Positions 26,148-34,340 of a stretch of 64,000 nucleotides of DNA are shown piece by piece. The translations under genes were made by a program, and so were the position numbers. Source of the stretch: Actinoplanes oblitus (GTDB taxonomy: Bacteria > Actinomycetota > Actinomycetes > Mycobacteriales > Micromonosporaceae); NCBI RefSeq assembly GCF_030252345.1, contig NZ_CP126980.1:3363501-3427500 (forward strand), written 5' to 3'. Each line of letters opens with the position of its first letter. Positions within the stretch are counted from its first letter, which is position 1. The notes under the pieces are model-generated. The model worked only from the letters and a program-made list of their open reading frames with translations, was not told the DNA's origin and did not search any database.

Positions 26148-27903
26148 GATTACCTCCGAAGTCCTGATCGAGCGGCTGACCGCGTGGGGCGTCGACACCG
26201 TGTTCGGGCTGCCCGGCGACGGCATCAACGGGATCATGGAAGGGCTGCGCCGGCACGCCGGCAAGGTGCGGTTCGTGCTGGTGCACCACGAGGAGACCGC
26301 GGCGTTCATGGCGACCGCCTACGCCAAGGCCACCGGGCGGATCGGGGTCTGCCTGGCCACCTCCGGTCCGGGCGGCATCCACCTGGTCAACGGGCTGTAC
26401 GACGCGAAGCTCGACCACGCGCCGGTCCTGGCGATCACCGGGTTGCAGGAGAGCAGCGTGCTGGGCACCGCGTACCAGCAGGAGGTGGCGCTCGACCGGC
26501 TGTTCGAGGACGTGACCGAGTACAACCAGGTGGTGATGAACCCGGCGCAGCTGCCGGCGCTCGTCGACATCGCGATCCGGACCGCGTACGCCCGCCACGG
26601 CGTCGCCCACCTGACCATCCCGAACGACGTGCAGATCGCGCCGGCCCACCAGGACCCGTACCAGACGGTCGCCCCGGTCCGGCCGCCGGCGACCACCCCG
26701 GTCTACCTGTCCCCGACGGTCCGCCCGCACGACGACGACCTGCGCCGCGCCGCCGACCTGCTGAACGCCGGGCGGAAGGTGGCGATCCTGGCCGGGATCG
26801 GCGCCCGCGGCGCCGGGCACCTGGTCGAGGAGGCCGCCCAGCGGCTCGGCGCGCCGATCGTGAAGTCGCTGCTCGGCAAGATGGTCGTCCCGGACGACTC
26901 GCCGTACGTCATCGGCGGCCTCGGCCTGCTCGGCACCAAGCCCAGCGAGGAGCTGATGGAGGAGGCCGACACGCTGCTGATGCTGGGGACGAACTTCCCG
27001 TACACCAAGTTCCTCCCGGAGCCCGGCAAGGCCAAGGTCGTGCAGGTGGAGCTGGATCCGGCCCGGGCCGGTACCCGGATCCCCACCGACCTGCCGCTGG
27101 TCGGCGACGTGGGCGCCACCCTGGCGGCGCTGCTGCCGATGCTGGACCGCAAGGACGGCGACCACCTGCGCGACTACCGGGAACGGTTCGCCGACTGGCA
27201 GCACGCGATGGCCGCCCTGGAAGCGCCGGACCGGGATCCGATCGCGCCGCAGTACCTCGCCCACCAGCTGGACGTGCTGGCGGCCGACGACGCGGTGCTG
27301 TGCTGCGACTCCGGGACCGTCGCGACCTGGGCGGCCCGGCACTGGCAGATCCGCGGGCGGCGGGAGTTCTACCTGTCCGGGACGCTGGCCACGATGGCGC
27401 CGGGCCTGCCCTACGCGCTCGCCGTGCAGCACGCCTTCCCCGGCCGGCAGGTGATCGCCTACGTCGGCGACGGCGGGTTCGCCATGCTGATGGCCGAGTT
27501 CCACACCGCGGTGCGCTACCGGCTGCCGGTCAAGGTGGTCATCAACAACAACAACTCGCTCGGCCAGATCCTCTGGGAGCAGATGGTGCTGGGCTATCCC
27601 GAGCACGGGGTCCGCTTCGGCGAGCCGTTGCCGGACTACGCCGGGTGGGCTTCCGGGTGCGGAGGATTCGGGGTACGCGTGGACAAGCCCGGTGACGTGC
27701 CCGGTGCGTTGCGGGAGGCGCTGGCGTACGACGGCCCGGCGCTGCTCGACGTCGCCGTCAACCCGGACGAGCCGCCGCTGCCCGGGAAGGTCACGTACGA
27801 GCAGGCGAAGAAGTTCGCCACCGCGTTCCTCAAGGGTCAGCCGAACCGGGCGTCGATCGCCACCACCCTGTTCAAGGACAAGATCCAGCAGCTGAGGGGC
27901 TGA
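26140..27903 (+). CDS. Thiamine-pyrophosphate enzyme (pyruvate oxidase / acetolactate synthase-like)
   Basis: 587 aa from GTG 26140, overlapping the patatin stop. The Pyr domain has the catalytic Glu in HHEETAAFMATAYAK; the central domain spans about 185-330; the PP domain has the GDGGFAMLMAEF and NNNNSLGQI diphosphate/Mg motif. The overall order matches POX/ALS enzymes that decarboxylate pyruvate. The C-terminus (FATAFLKGQPNRASIA) is like that of actinobacterial 'thiamine pyrophosphate-requiring proteins'. The exact acceptor (quinone, oxygen or keto acid) is not decidable from sequence. Confidence 0.88.
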   Translation: MAEITSEVLIERLTAWGVDTVFGLPGDGINGIMEGLRRHAGKVRFVLVHHEETAAFMATAYAKATGRIGVCLATSGPGGIHLVNGLYDAKLDHAPVLAITGLQESSVLGTAYQQEVALDRLFEDVTEYNQVVMNPAQLPALVDIAIRTAYARHGVAHLTIPNDVQIAPAHQDPYQTVAPVRPPATTPVYLSPTVRPHDDDLRRAADLLNAGRKVAILAGIGARGAGHLVEEAAQRLGAPIVKSLLGKMVVPDDSPYVIGGLGLLGTKPSEELMEEADTLLMLGTNFPYTKFLPEPGKAKVVQVELDPARAGTRIPTDLPLVGDVGATLAALLPMLDRKDGDHLRDYRERFADWQHAMAALEAPDRDPIAPQYLAHQLDVLAADDAVLCCDSGTVATWAARHWQIRGRREFYLSGTLATMAPGLPYALAVQHAFPGRQVIAYVGDGGFAMLMAEFHTAVRYRLPVKVVINNNNSLGQILWEQMVLGYPEHGVRFGEPLPDYAGWASGCGGFGVRVDKPGDVPGALREALAYDGPALLDVAVNPDEPPLPGKVTYEQAKKFATAFLKGQPNRASIATTLFKDKIQQLRG

Positions 27904-28558
27904 ACGGGCCGCGCAGCGCCGCCCACTGCAGCAGCATGATCGTCTTGGCGTCGGCGATCTCCCCGCTCGCGATCCGGTCCAGGGCGGTCGCGAACGGCAT
28001 CTCGACGGCGGCGATGTCCTCGCCGTCGTCGGCGAGGCCGCCGCCCGCCCCGACCCGGGACGCCGCGCTGTACGGCGCGGCGAAACAGTGCACCCGCTCG
28101 GTCACCGAGCCGGGGCTGGTCCACACCGCGAAGACCGGCTCCAGCTCGCCGATCACCACGCCCAGCTCCTCGCTCGCCTCGCGCCGGACGGCCGCCGCCG
28201 GATCGTCGCCGTCGAGGAGGCCGGCCGCCGTCTCGACGAACATGCCGTCCGGGTGCCCGTTCACGTACACCGGGTACCGGAACTGGCGGGTGAGCAGCAC
28301 CGTCCGCCGGTGCGGGTGGTAGAGCAGCACCGTCGCCCCGTCCCCGCGGTCGTAGGTCTCCCGCTGCTCCCGGCTCCAGCTCCCGTCCCGCCGCCGGTAG
28401 TCGTACGTGGTCCGGCGCAGCACGTGCCACGCGGCCGCGAGCAGCTCCACCTCGCGGACCACCACATCCGGGTTGCCGGTGAGGTCCCGGCCGGCCCGGT
28501 CCAGCCCCACCCGGCCGCGCGCGTCCGGCACGTCGATGCCCTCGATCGCCCTAGTCAT
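27872..28558 (-). CDS. Nudix hydrolase
   Basis: 228 aa from ATG 28558. The Nudix box GLLDGDDPAAAVRREASEEL-G matches GX5EX7REUXEEXGU apart from Asp in place of the first Glu. The fold start TTYDYRRRDGSWSREQRETYD and the ligand loop resemble NudK/ADP-ribose-type pyrophosphatases acting on nucleotide sugars. It overlaps the convergent TPP gene by 32 bp and is divergent from the DeoR regulator. Confidence 0.88.
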   Translation of the reverse strand: MTRAIEGIDVPDARGRVGLDRAGRDLTGNPDVVVREVELLAAAWHVLRRTTYDYRRRDGSWSREQRETYDRGDGATVLLYHPHRRTVLLTRQFRYPVYVNGHPDGMFVETAAGLLDGDDPAAAVRREASEELGVVIGELEPVFAVWTSPGSVTERVHCFAAPYSAASRVGAGGGLADDGEDIAAVEMPFATALDRIASGEIADAKTIMLLQWAALRGPFSPSAAGSCP

Positions 28559-28615
28559 GAGCGCACCGTACACTTGGAAACGCGCAACACTCGACAATAA
28601 TGAGGAGAAACACGG

Positions 28616-29404
28616 ATGCTGGCCGCCGAGCGTCGCGACGTGCTGCTGTCCCGGCTGCGGACCGCCGGCAAGGTGGTGGCCAAGGAGATCGCCGCCGAGC
28701 TGGGCGTCGCCGAGGACATGATCCGCCGGGACCTGCGCGAGCTCGCCGCCGCCGGTCTCTGCCAGCGGGTCTACGGCGGTGCGCTGCCGGTCTCCCCGGC
28801 GGTGGCCGACTACGCGACCCGGGCCACCGTCGCCACCTCCAGCAAGGAGCGGGTCGCCGCCGCGGCCGCCGCCCTGATCCGGCCCGGCGCCACCGTCCTG
28901 CTCGACGGCGGCACCACCGCCCTCGCCGTCACCGCCGCCCTGCCCGCCGACCTGGCCGCCACCATCGTCACGCACAGCCCCACGGTCGCCGCCGCGCTGG
29001 TCGGCCACCCGGCCGTCGACGTCTACGTGCTGGGCGGGCGGCTCTTCAAGCACTCGGCGGTCACCTGCGGCGCGGCGACCGCCGAGGCGGCCCGGGGCAT
29101 CTCCGCCGACCTGTTCCTGATGGGCGTGACAGGGGTGCACGAGGAGGCCGGGCTGACCACCGGCGACCCGGACGAGGCCGCCATGAAACGCACCCTAGCC
29201 GGCCGGGCGGCGGACACCTACGTGCTGGCGAGCAGCGAGAAGGTCGGCACCGCGTCGCCGTTCACCGTGCTGCCACCGGCCGAGGTGACCGGGATCGTCA
29301 CCGACGCCGACCCGGAGCATCCGGCGCTGCGCTCCCTGCGCGCGGGGGGTGTCAGCGTGGTCCCGGCGTTTCCGGGCGGCTCGGAGGGGAACAGAAGTGG
29401 ATAG
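28616..29404 (+). CDS. DeoR/GlpR-family transcriptional regulator
   Basis: 262 aa from ATG 28616 with GAGGAG upstream. The N-terminal winged helix-turn-helix (RRDVLLSRLRTAGKVVAKEI, then IRRDLRELAAAG) is DeoR-type. The C-terminal sugar-phosphate-sensing domain has ATVLLDGGTTALAV, VYVLGGRLFKHSAVT and the closing DADPEHPAL. It is divergent from the Nudix gene (57 bp gap), which it may regulate; the effector is probably a sugar phosphate (family inference). Confidence 0.9.
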   Translation: MLAAERRDVLLSRLRTAGKVVAKEIAAELGVAEDMIRRDLRELAAAGLCQRVYGGALPVSPAVADYATRATVATSSKERVAAAAAALIRPGATVLLDGGTTALAVTAALPADLAATIVTHSPTVAAALVGHPAVDVYVLGGRLFKHSAVTCGAATAEAARGISADLFLMGVTGVHEEAGLTTGDPDEAAMKRTLAGRAADTYVLASSEKVGTASPFTVLPPAEVTGIVTDADPEHPALRSLRAGGVSVVPAFPGGSEGNRSG

Positions 29405-29434
29405 CACCCCCCCGATCAACAGGAGGCACCGGCC

Positions 29435-29650
29435 ATGGCCCGCAAGGAACATGACGTGAACCGCAGCGCCCGCTCGGGTCGATTCGTCAAGCAGACCACC
29501 GCCGAGCGAGAACCCAAGACGACGGCCACCGAGCACGTCGGCGCCGGCGCCGGCGACCGCGAGGTGCACCGCAGCACCAGCACCGGCCGGTTCGTCACCA
29601 AGACCACCGCCGAGCTGCACCCGGCCACCACCGAGACGCAGCACGTCTGA
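29435..29650 (+). CDS. Small protein with two-fold internal repeat
   Basis: 71 aa, ATG 29435 behind a strong CAGGAGG site. It consists of two similar halves: NRSARSGRFVKQTTAEREPKTT and HRSTSTGRFVTKTTAELHPATT, each ending TE.(V/H). Similar 'RS..GRFV..TA..P.TT' repeats occur in small bacterial proteins of unknown function. It is highly hydrophilic and probably cytoplasmic. It lies between the DeoR regulator and Dps. Confidence 0.75.
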   Translation: MARKEHDVNRSARSGRFVKQTTAEREPKTTATEHVGAGAGDREVHRSTSTGRFVTKTTAELHPATTETQHV

Positions 29651-29786
29651 GCGGCACGGGTCACCCGCGACCGAGCGCGGGCCGGCTGCCGGGCCGGCCC
29701 GCGCTGTGACGCGTACCCACCGCCGTTTCGTCCTCCGCCGGCCCGGGCACTGAAGCGGTGAACCCTGGTGAAGGAGTGAAGAAGCG

Positions 29787-30359
29787 ATGGCCGCACGCAA
29801 GACGCAACGGACAACCAGCCCGAGCTACACCGTTCCGGGGATGAAGCCCGATGTCGCCGGTGACGTCATCGCGGTGCTGCAGGACCGGCTCAACGCCCTG
29901 AACGACCTGGCGCTGACCCTCAAGCATGTGCACTGGAACGTCGTCGGCCCGCACTTCATCGCGGTGCACCAGATGCTCGACCCGCAGGTCGACGCGGTCC
30001 GCGAGATGGTCGACGCCCTCGCCGAGCGGATCGCCACGCTGGGCGGTTCCCCGATCGGCACGCCGGGCGCGCTGGTCGCGCAGCGCTCCTGGGACGACTA
30101 CGCGATCGGCCGGGCGGACACCAACGCGCACCTGGCCGCGCTCGACGTGGTCTACGGCGGAGTGATCGAGTCGCACCGGGCCGCCATCGAGAAGACCGAC
30201 GAGCCCGACCCGGTCACCCAGGACCTGCTGATCGCGCAGGCCGGCCGGCTGGAGCAGTTCCACTGGTTCGTCCGCGCCCACCTGGAGTCGGCGGACGGCA
30301 CGCTGGTCACCGCCGGCGTCAAGGACGAGAAGACCGCCGCTCGACGCGGCAAGCGCTGA
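29787..30359 (+). CDS. dps: Dps-family DNA-binding/ferritin-like protein
   Basis: 190 aa. Dodecameric mini-ferritin that binds DNA and oxidises Fe(II) with peroxide. The intersubunit ferroxidase motif is LALTLKHVHWNVVGPHFIAVHQMLD and the second-helix ligands are in REMVDALAERIATLGG. Basic N- and C-terminal tails (MAARKTQR and KTAARRGKR) probably contact DNA. It fits with the catalase and flavohemoglobin as stress protection. A terminator follows. Confidence 0.95.
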   Translation: MAARKTQRTTSPSYTVPGMKPDVAGDVIAVLQDRLNALNDLALTLKHVHWNVVGPHFIAVHQMLDPQVDAVREMVDALAERIATLGGSPIGTPGALVAQRSWDDYAIGRADTNAHLAALDVVYGGVIESHRAAIEKTDEPDPVTQDLLIAQAGRLEQFHWFVRAHLESADGTLVTAGVKDEKTAARRGKR

Positions 30360-30374
30360 TCCCGCGAACGTGAC

Positions 30375-30399
30375 AGGCCGCCGGTGCTTCCGGCGGCCT
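30375..30399. terminator. Terminator hairpin between dps and SDR
   Basis: Perfect 10-bp stem AGGCCGCCGG / CCGGCGGCCT with a 5-nt loop, followed on the plus strand by GTTTCC. It is positioned between two convergent genes and probably serves dps. Confidence 0.75.
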
Positions 30400-30415
30400 G
30401 TTTCCGGTACGCCGT

Positions 30416-31279
30416 TCAGAGGATCGGCTTGCCACCGGTCACCGGAACGACCGCCCCGGAGATGTAACTGCCCTCGTCGGAGGCGAGCAGCACGTAGACC
30501 GGCGCCACCTCCTTCGGCTCGCCGGCGCGTCCCAGCGGCGTGTTCTTGCCGAACTCCGCCACCTGCTCGGGTGGCATCGTCGACGGGATCAGCGGTGTCC
30601 AGATCGGCCCCGGCGCGACCGCGTTCACCCGGATCCCGCGCTCGCCCAGCATCTGCGCCAGCCCGGCGGTGAAGTTGGCGATAGCGCCCTTCGTGGTGGC
30701 GTACGGCAGCAGCGTCGGCTTGGGCATGTCGTAGTTCACCGAACTGGTGTTGATGATCGAGGCACCCGCCCCCAAGTGCGGCAGCGCGGCCTTGACCAGC
30801 CGGAACATCGCGGTGATGTTGGTGTCGAAGGTGTGCTGCCACTCCTCGTCGGTGACCTCCTCGACGGTCTCGTGGGTCATCTGGAACGCCGCGTTGTTCA
30901 CCAGCACGTCGATCCCGCCGAGGTCCCGCACCGCCTGCTCGACGATCTTCGCGCTCAGCGCCGGGTCGGTCAGGTCCCCGGGCGCCAGCGCCACCTTGCG
31001 CCCGGCCGCCTCGACCAGCGCCGCGGTCTCCCGCGCGTCGTCCTGCTCCTCCGGCAGGTAGGAGATCAGCACGTCGGCGCCCTCGCGCGCGAACGCGAGC
31101 GCGACGGCCCGCCCGATCCCGCTGTCCCCACCGGTGATCACCGCCCGCTTGCCGGTCAGCCGCCCCGATCCGCGATAGCTCTCCTCGCCGTGATCCGGCT
31201 TGCGGTCCATCCGGGTGGTGTGCCCGGGCGGCTTCTGCTGCCGTTCGTCAGCCTGCCGGTCTTCCTTGGTCGTGGTCAT
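30416..31279 (-). CDS. SDR-family oxidoreductase (general stress protein 39-like)
   Basis: 287 aa from ATG 31279. Classical SDR with the extended N-terminal arm (about 40 residues, PGHTTRMDRKPDHGEESYRG) typical of YdaD/YghA/GSP39-like enzymes. The cofactor motif is TGGDSGIG, then NNAA, the catalytic Ser in NTSSVNY and YATTKGA. It is convergent with dps; in Bacillus the homologue is a general-stress protein, so a stress role is plausible. Confidence 0.92.
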   Translation of the reverse strand: MTTTKEDRQADERQQKPPGHTTRMDRKPDHGEESYRGSGRLTGKRAVITGGDSGIGRAVALAFAREGADVLISYLPEEQDDARETAALVEAAGRKVALAPGDLTDPALSAKIVEQAVRDLGGIDVLVNNAAFQMTHETVEEVTDEEWQHTFDTNITAMFRLVKAALPHLGAGASIINTSSVNYDMPKPTLLPYATTKGAIANFTAGLAQMLGERGIRVNAVAPGPIWTPLIPSTMPPEQVAEFGKNTPLGRAGEPKEVAPVYVLLASDEGSYISGAVVPVTGGKPIL

Positions 31280-31509
31280 GCCCGCGGCATTCCCCACCAT
31301 TCCGCCCCGAAACACCGGGCACGGTCCCGGCCGGAAACACCGGGCACGGGCGCCGGGATGCCGGGCGCGGCATCGCCGGGAACCTCAGGGCACCGCCACA
31401 CCCGGCCGGAGCGCCAGCGGGCCGCCGCCGCGGCCGGTGATCCCACCGAGCCTTCCGGGACGACTCCGGAGTACCGGCTCATCTCCCCGTGCTGCCGGTC
31501 GGCCCGGGG

Positions 31510-33240
31510 TCAGCGGGCCGCCAGCGGAGCGTCGGCCGTGATGACGACGGGATCCTCGATGAGGTGCGGGCGCAGGCGGTCGGCGGGAGTCAGCCACGGC
31601 TCGTGCGGGGCGCCGTCCGGGTTGGCGGTCCACCTGCGGGCGGCGCGGCGGACGCCGATCGGGTAGATGGTGAGGGTGCCGTCCGGGGTGATGTGCATGC
31701 GGAGGAACGACTTCGAGTCGATGATGCCCTGGGCGGAGAACAGCTCGTTGAGGTTGACGTCGAAGCGGGCGGCGATCAGCAGGTAGACGGCGGTGAGTTC
31801 GGTGGCGGCCAGGCCGGAGGCGACGCCGTAGACGCCGAGGGCGGCGATCAGCGACCACGGCCAGGGCCAGTCGTGCAATGGCAGCTCCCACCAGAGCCAG
31901 GTGCCGAGCGCGGCCAGGCCGAGCTGGGCGCCGCCGTGCAGCAGGCCGAGCGCGCGCCGGCGGAAGCGGCCCAGCGCCGACTCGCTGAGGTGGGCGAAGG
32001 CGTAGCAGCCGGACATCATCAGGGCGACCAGGATGACCAGTGGCACCAGCGAGAACTTCTGCAGCGGGCTACCGAAGCCGCTCGTGATGACGCCGCTGGT
32101 GGCGAGCATCAGCGCGGTGTGCGCGGCGCCGACCATGGCGATGAAGCTCGGGTTGTCCTTGGGCAGGCGGGCGACGATGCCGGCCGCGTACGCCTGGGAG
32201 AGGCGCTTGCCGGGGAACCGGGAGCGCAGCCGGTACTTCTCCCGCTCGGCCGGCGACGGCAGGCCGGCCGGCGGCACCTCGATCGTCTCCGGCAGCTGGT
32301 GGGTGGGGTAGAGGTACGCGCCACCGCCGCCGCAGGTGATCAGTTCCCGGTTCTCGTTGCCGTACCGGGCGTAGTGGTGCCAGTCGCCGGAGAGCATCAG
32401 CCGGATCCGGGCGCCGGTCGGCTCGATCACCGCGCGGACGAAGTAGTCGAGGGAGGCGTAGACCTGCGGTACGTCGTCGCCCTGCACCCAGGTCGGGCTG
32501 GCCGACGCGATGATCACCTTGGTCCGCGGGCCGAACCGGGTGGCGACCCGGCTGAAGTACGCCAGCTGCGGGTCGTCGATGTAGGTGGAGTCCTGGTCGT
32601 CCAGCGCCAGCAGCCACCAGTCGCCGGGCAGCTCGACGGCGAAGTAGGAGCGGTGCTGCGGCAGCCGCCAGCCGCCGATACCGGTCCGGCGGGTGCCGGT
32701 GAACAGGCGCAGGAACGCGGTGAGCCCGTCGTACCAGTCGTGGTTGCCGGGCAGCGCGTACATGGCCGGGCCCTGGCCGCCGGGCGGGGTGCCGGGCAGC
32801 GCCGCGTGGTACGGCCCGACCAGCTGGTTCTCGTAACGCTCCACGCTCGGCGTCGGGTAGACCTGGTCGCCGCCCAGCACCAGCGCCTGCCCGCGCGGCA
32901 GTTCCCGCTCGCCGACCGTCAGCGTCTCCTGGGCCAGCAGGTAGGCGACCGAGTAGGTGGCGTCGAACCCGTCGCCGAGGTCGGCCACGAAGTCGATCCA
33001 GCAGTCGCCGTCCGGACTCGCCTCCCGGTGCACGTCGTCCGGAAAGGACGCCTGCAGCTCCCGCTTGTCCAGGTAACCGCCCTGGATCGAGGAGAGGGCG
33101 ACGCGCAGCCCGGTGCCGGCCAGCTGCACCGGGGACAGCCAGGCGACCGGCCGGGCCGGCGTGAAGCCCAGCTCCTCCGGCGTGACGTCGCGCGGCCGGC
33201 GCGCGGGATTGGGCATGGCCTGCTCGGGCCCGTGGGTCAT
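31510..33240 (-). CDS. Membrane-associated calcineurin-like metallophosphatase
   Basis: 576 aa from ATG 33240 with GGGGAGGA upstream. The metallophosphoesterase core has VADLGDGFD, GGDQVYP, LPGNHDWYDG (the GNHD motif) and the distal LMLSGDWHHYARYG (GDxHH). After the enzyme domain, about residues 400-490 carry four or so hydrophobic helices (FSLVPLVILVALMMSGCYAF and others), so the protein is membrane-anchored, with a soluble C-terminus. The substrate is unknown. It is divergent from the interrupted CocE gene. Confidence 0.88.
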   Translation of the reverse strand: MTHGPEQAMPNPARRPRDVTPEELGFTPARPVAWLSPVQLAGTGLRVALSSIQGGYLDKRELQASFPDDVHREASPDGDCWIDFVADLGDGFDATYSVAYLLAQETLTVGERELPRGQALVLGGDQVYPTPSVERYENQLVGPYHAALPGTPPGGQGPAMYALPGNHDWYDGLTAFLRLFTGTRRTGIGGWRLPQHRSYFAVELPGDWWLLALDDQDSTYIDDPQLAYFSRVATRFGPRTKVIIASASPTWVQGDDVPQVYASLDYFVRAVIEPTGARIRLMLSGDWHHYARYGNENRELITCGGGGAYLYPTHQLPETIEVPPAGLPSPAEREKYRLRSRFPGKRLSQAYAAGIVARLPKDNPSFIAMVGAAHTALMLATSGVITSGFGSPLQKFSLVPLVILVALMMSGCYAFAHLSESALGRFRRRALGLLHGGAQLGLAALGTWLWWELPLHDWPWPWSLIAALGVYGVASGLAATELTAVYLLIAARFDVNLNELFSAQGIIDSKSFLRMHITPDGTLTIYPIGVRRAARRWTANPDGAPHEPWLTPADRLRPHLIEDPVVITADAPLAAR

Positions 33241-33328
33241 GGTGGCGGTCCTCCCCTTCGGTGCTGGGAAAGGACTACCAGAACGTGAAGGGCTCCCATT
33301 AATCGATGCGTGACGATACGGTGTGGCG

Positions 33329-34030
33329 ATGCGACTCGCTGCATCGATTGCCGTGATTGCCATGTTGGTGACGCCGGCGCCCGCCTCGGCATCGTCGGGA
33401 GCCCGGCCGACGTATGACTACGCGAGCGCCGTCCGGGAGCAGGTCTGGGTGCAGACCGCTGTGGACAGTGACGCGGACGGGCGGCCGGACCGGGTGGCGG
33501 TGCGGATCATCCGCCCGGCGACCAGCACCAAGGTCCCGGTGATCTTCCAGGCCAGCCCGTACTACGCCGGCCTGAACGACGTACCGAACCATGACGACGT
33601 CGACCGGAGCGGTGCCGCGAGTCTCGCCTCGTCCGCGCCCCCGGACATCGTCTTCTCCGGCTATCTGGACAACTACTTCGTGCCGCGCGGCTATGCCGTG
33701 GTCTTCGCGGACAGCCTCGGCACCGGCGGCTCGGACGGCTGCCCCACCTCCGGCGGGCGCAACGAGACACTCGGCATGAAGGCCGTCGTCGACTGGCTGA
33801 ACGGGCGGGCCCGGGCCGTCGACGCGGCCGGCAAGCCGGTGCGGGCCGGCTGGACCACCGGGCGCACCGGGATGATCGGGGTCTCCTACAACGGGACGCT
33901 GCCCAACGCGGTGGCGGCCACCGGCGTCCAGGGGCTGGAGACGATCGTGCCGATCGCCGGCATCTCCAGCTGGTACGACTACTACCGCGCCAACGGCGGA
34001 GTCGTCGCGCCCGGCGGCTTCCAGGGCTGA
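33329..34030 (+). pseudogene. CocE/NonD (peptidase S15-like) hydrolase, N-terminal half, interrupted by prophage
   Basis: 233 codons from ATG 33329 (GTG 33323 is possible). A signal peptide (MRLAASIAVIAMLVTPAPASA) indicates secretion. The alpha/beta-hydrolase core has VPVIFQASPYY, a GTGGSDGCP turn and the nucleophile elbow GVSYNG. The frame stops with TGA immediately after the 59-bp att repeat, where prophage DNA begins. The Asp and His of the catalytic triad are on the other side of the prophage (51277-52382), so this half alone cannot be active. Precise excision would rejoin the frame. Confidence 0.93.
33969..34027 (+). repeat. attL (59 bp)
   Basis: Matches attR at 51277-51335 over 59 bp with two mismatches (positions 32 and 41). 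Both mismatches are third-codon positions and synonymous (Gly and Ala) in the CocE frame. The repeat begins GCTGGTACGACTACTACC. Confidence 0.93.
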
Positions 34031-34124
34031 GCTGCGCTTATAGAAATATGTCACTCGCCCCCAGAGGGCCTGTCTACCAGGCGAACTGTAGGGCGAGATT
34101 CCATCTTATCCGATCGAAGGATCG

Positions 34125-34331
34125 TCACTCTGCGTTACCTTCGGCCGCCTTCCGTTCGATGTAGCGGACCAGTGCATTTATTTTCGCTGCTGTAGTCGAT
34201 ACTGCGTTGATCTCATCCAAGGCGATTTCTTCCGCAGTACGTGAATCGATTACTGGTTCGTCAGGAACCTCAATCTGCTCAGTCCCGATAAGTTCGCCAT
34301 CCTTGTACGTAAAAACATTAGTGATAGCCAT
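34125..34331 (-). CDS. Small prophage protein downstream of tail fibre
   Basis: 68 aa, ATG 34331, 9 bp after the fibre gene stop; it is the last gene before attL. The N-terminal half is beta-like (ITNVFTYKDGELIGTEQIEV) and the C-terminal half helical (KINALVRYIERKAAEG). Small proteins of this type often follow the fibre gene in actinophages; function unknown. It has no TM segment, so it is not a holin. Confidence 0.75.
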   Translation of the reverse strand: MAITNVFTYKDGELIGTEQIEVPDEPVIDSRTAEEIALDEINAVSTTAAKINALVRYIERKAAEGNAE

Positions 34332-34340
34332 GCCGCTCTC

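Noticed and set aside
28574..28601. TTGGAA-16 bp-AATAAT promoter for the DeoR regulator
   Set aside because: The expected transcription start would fall inside the ribosome site, so the match is not convincing.
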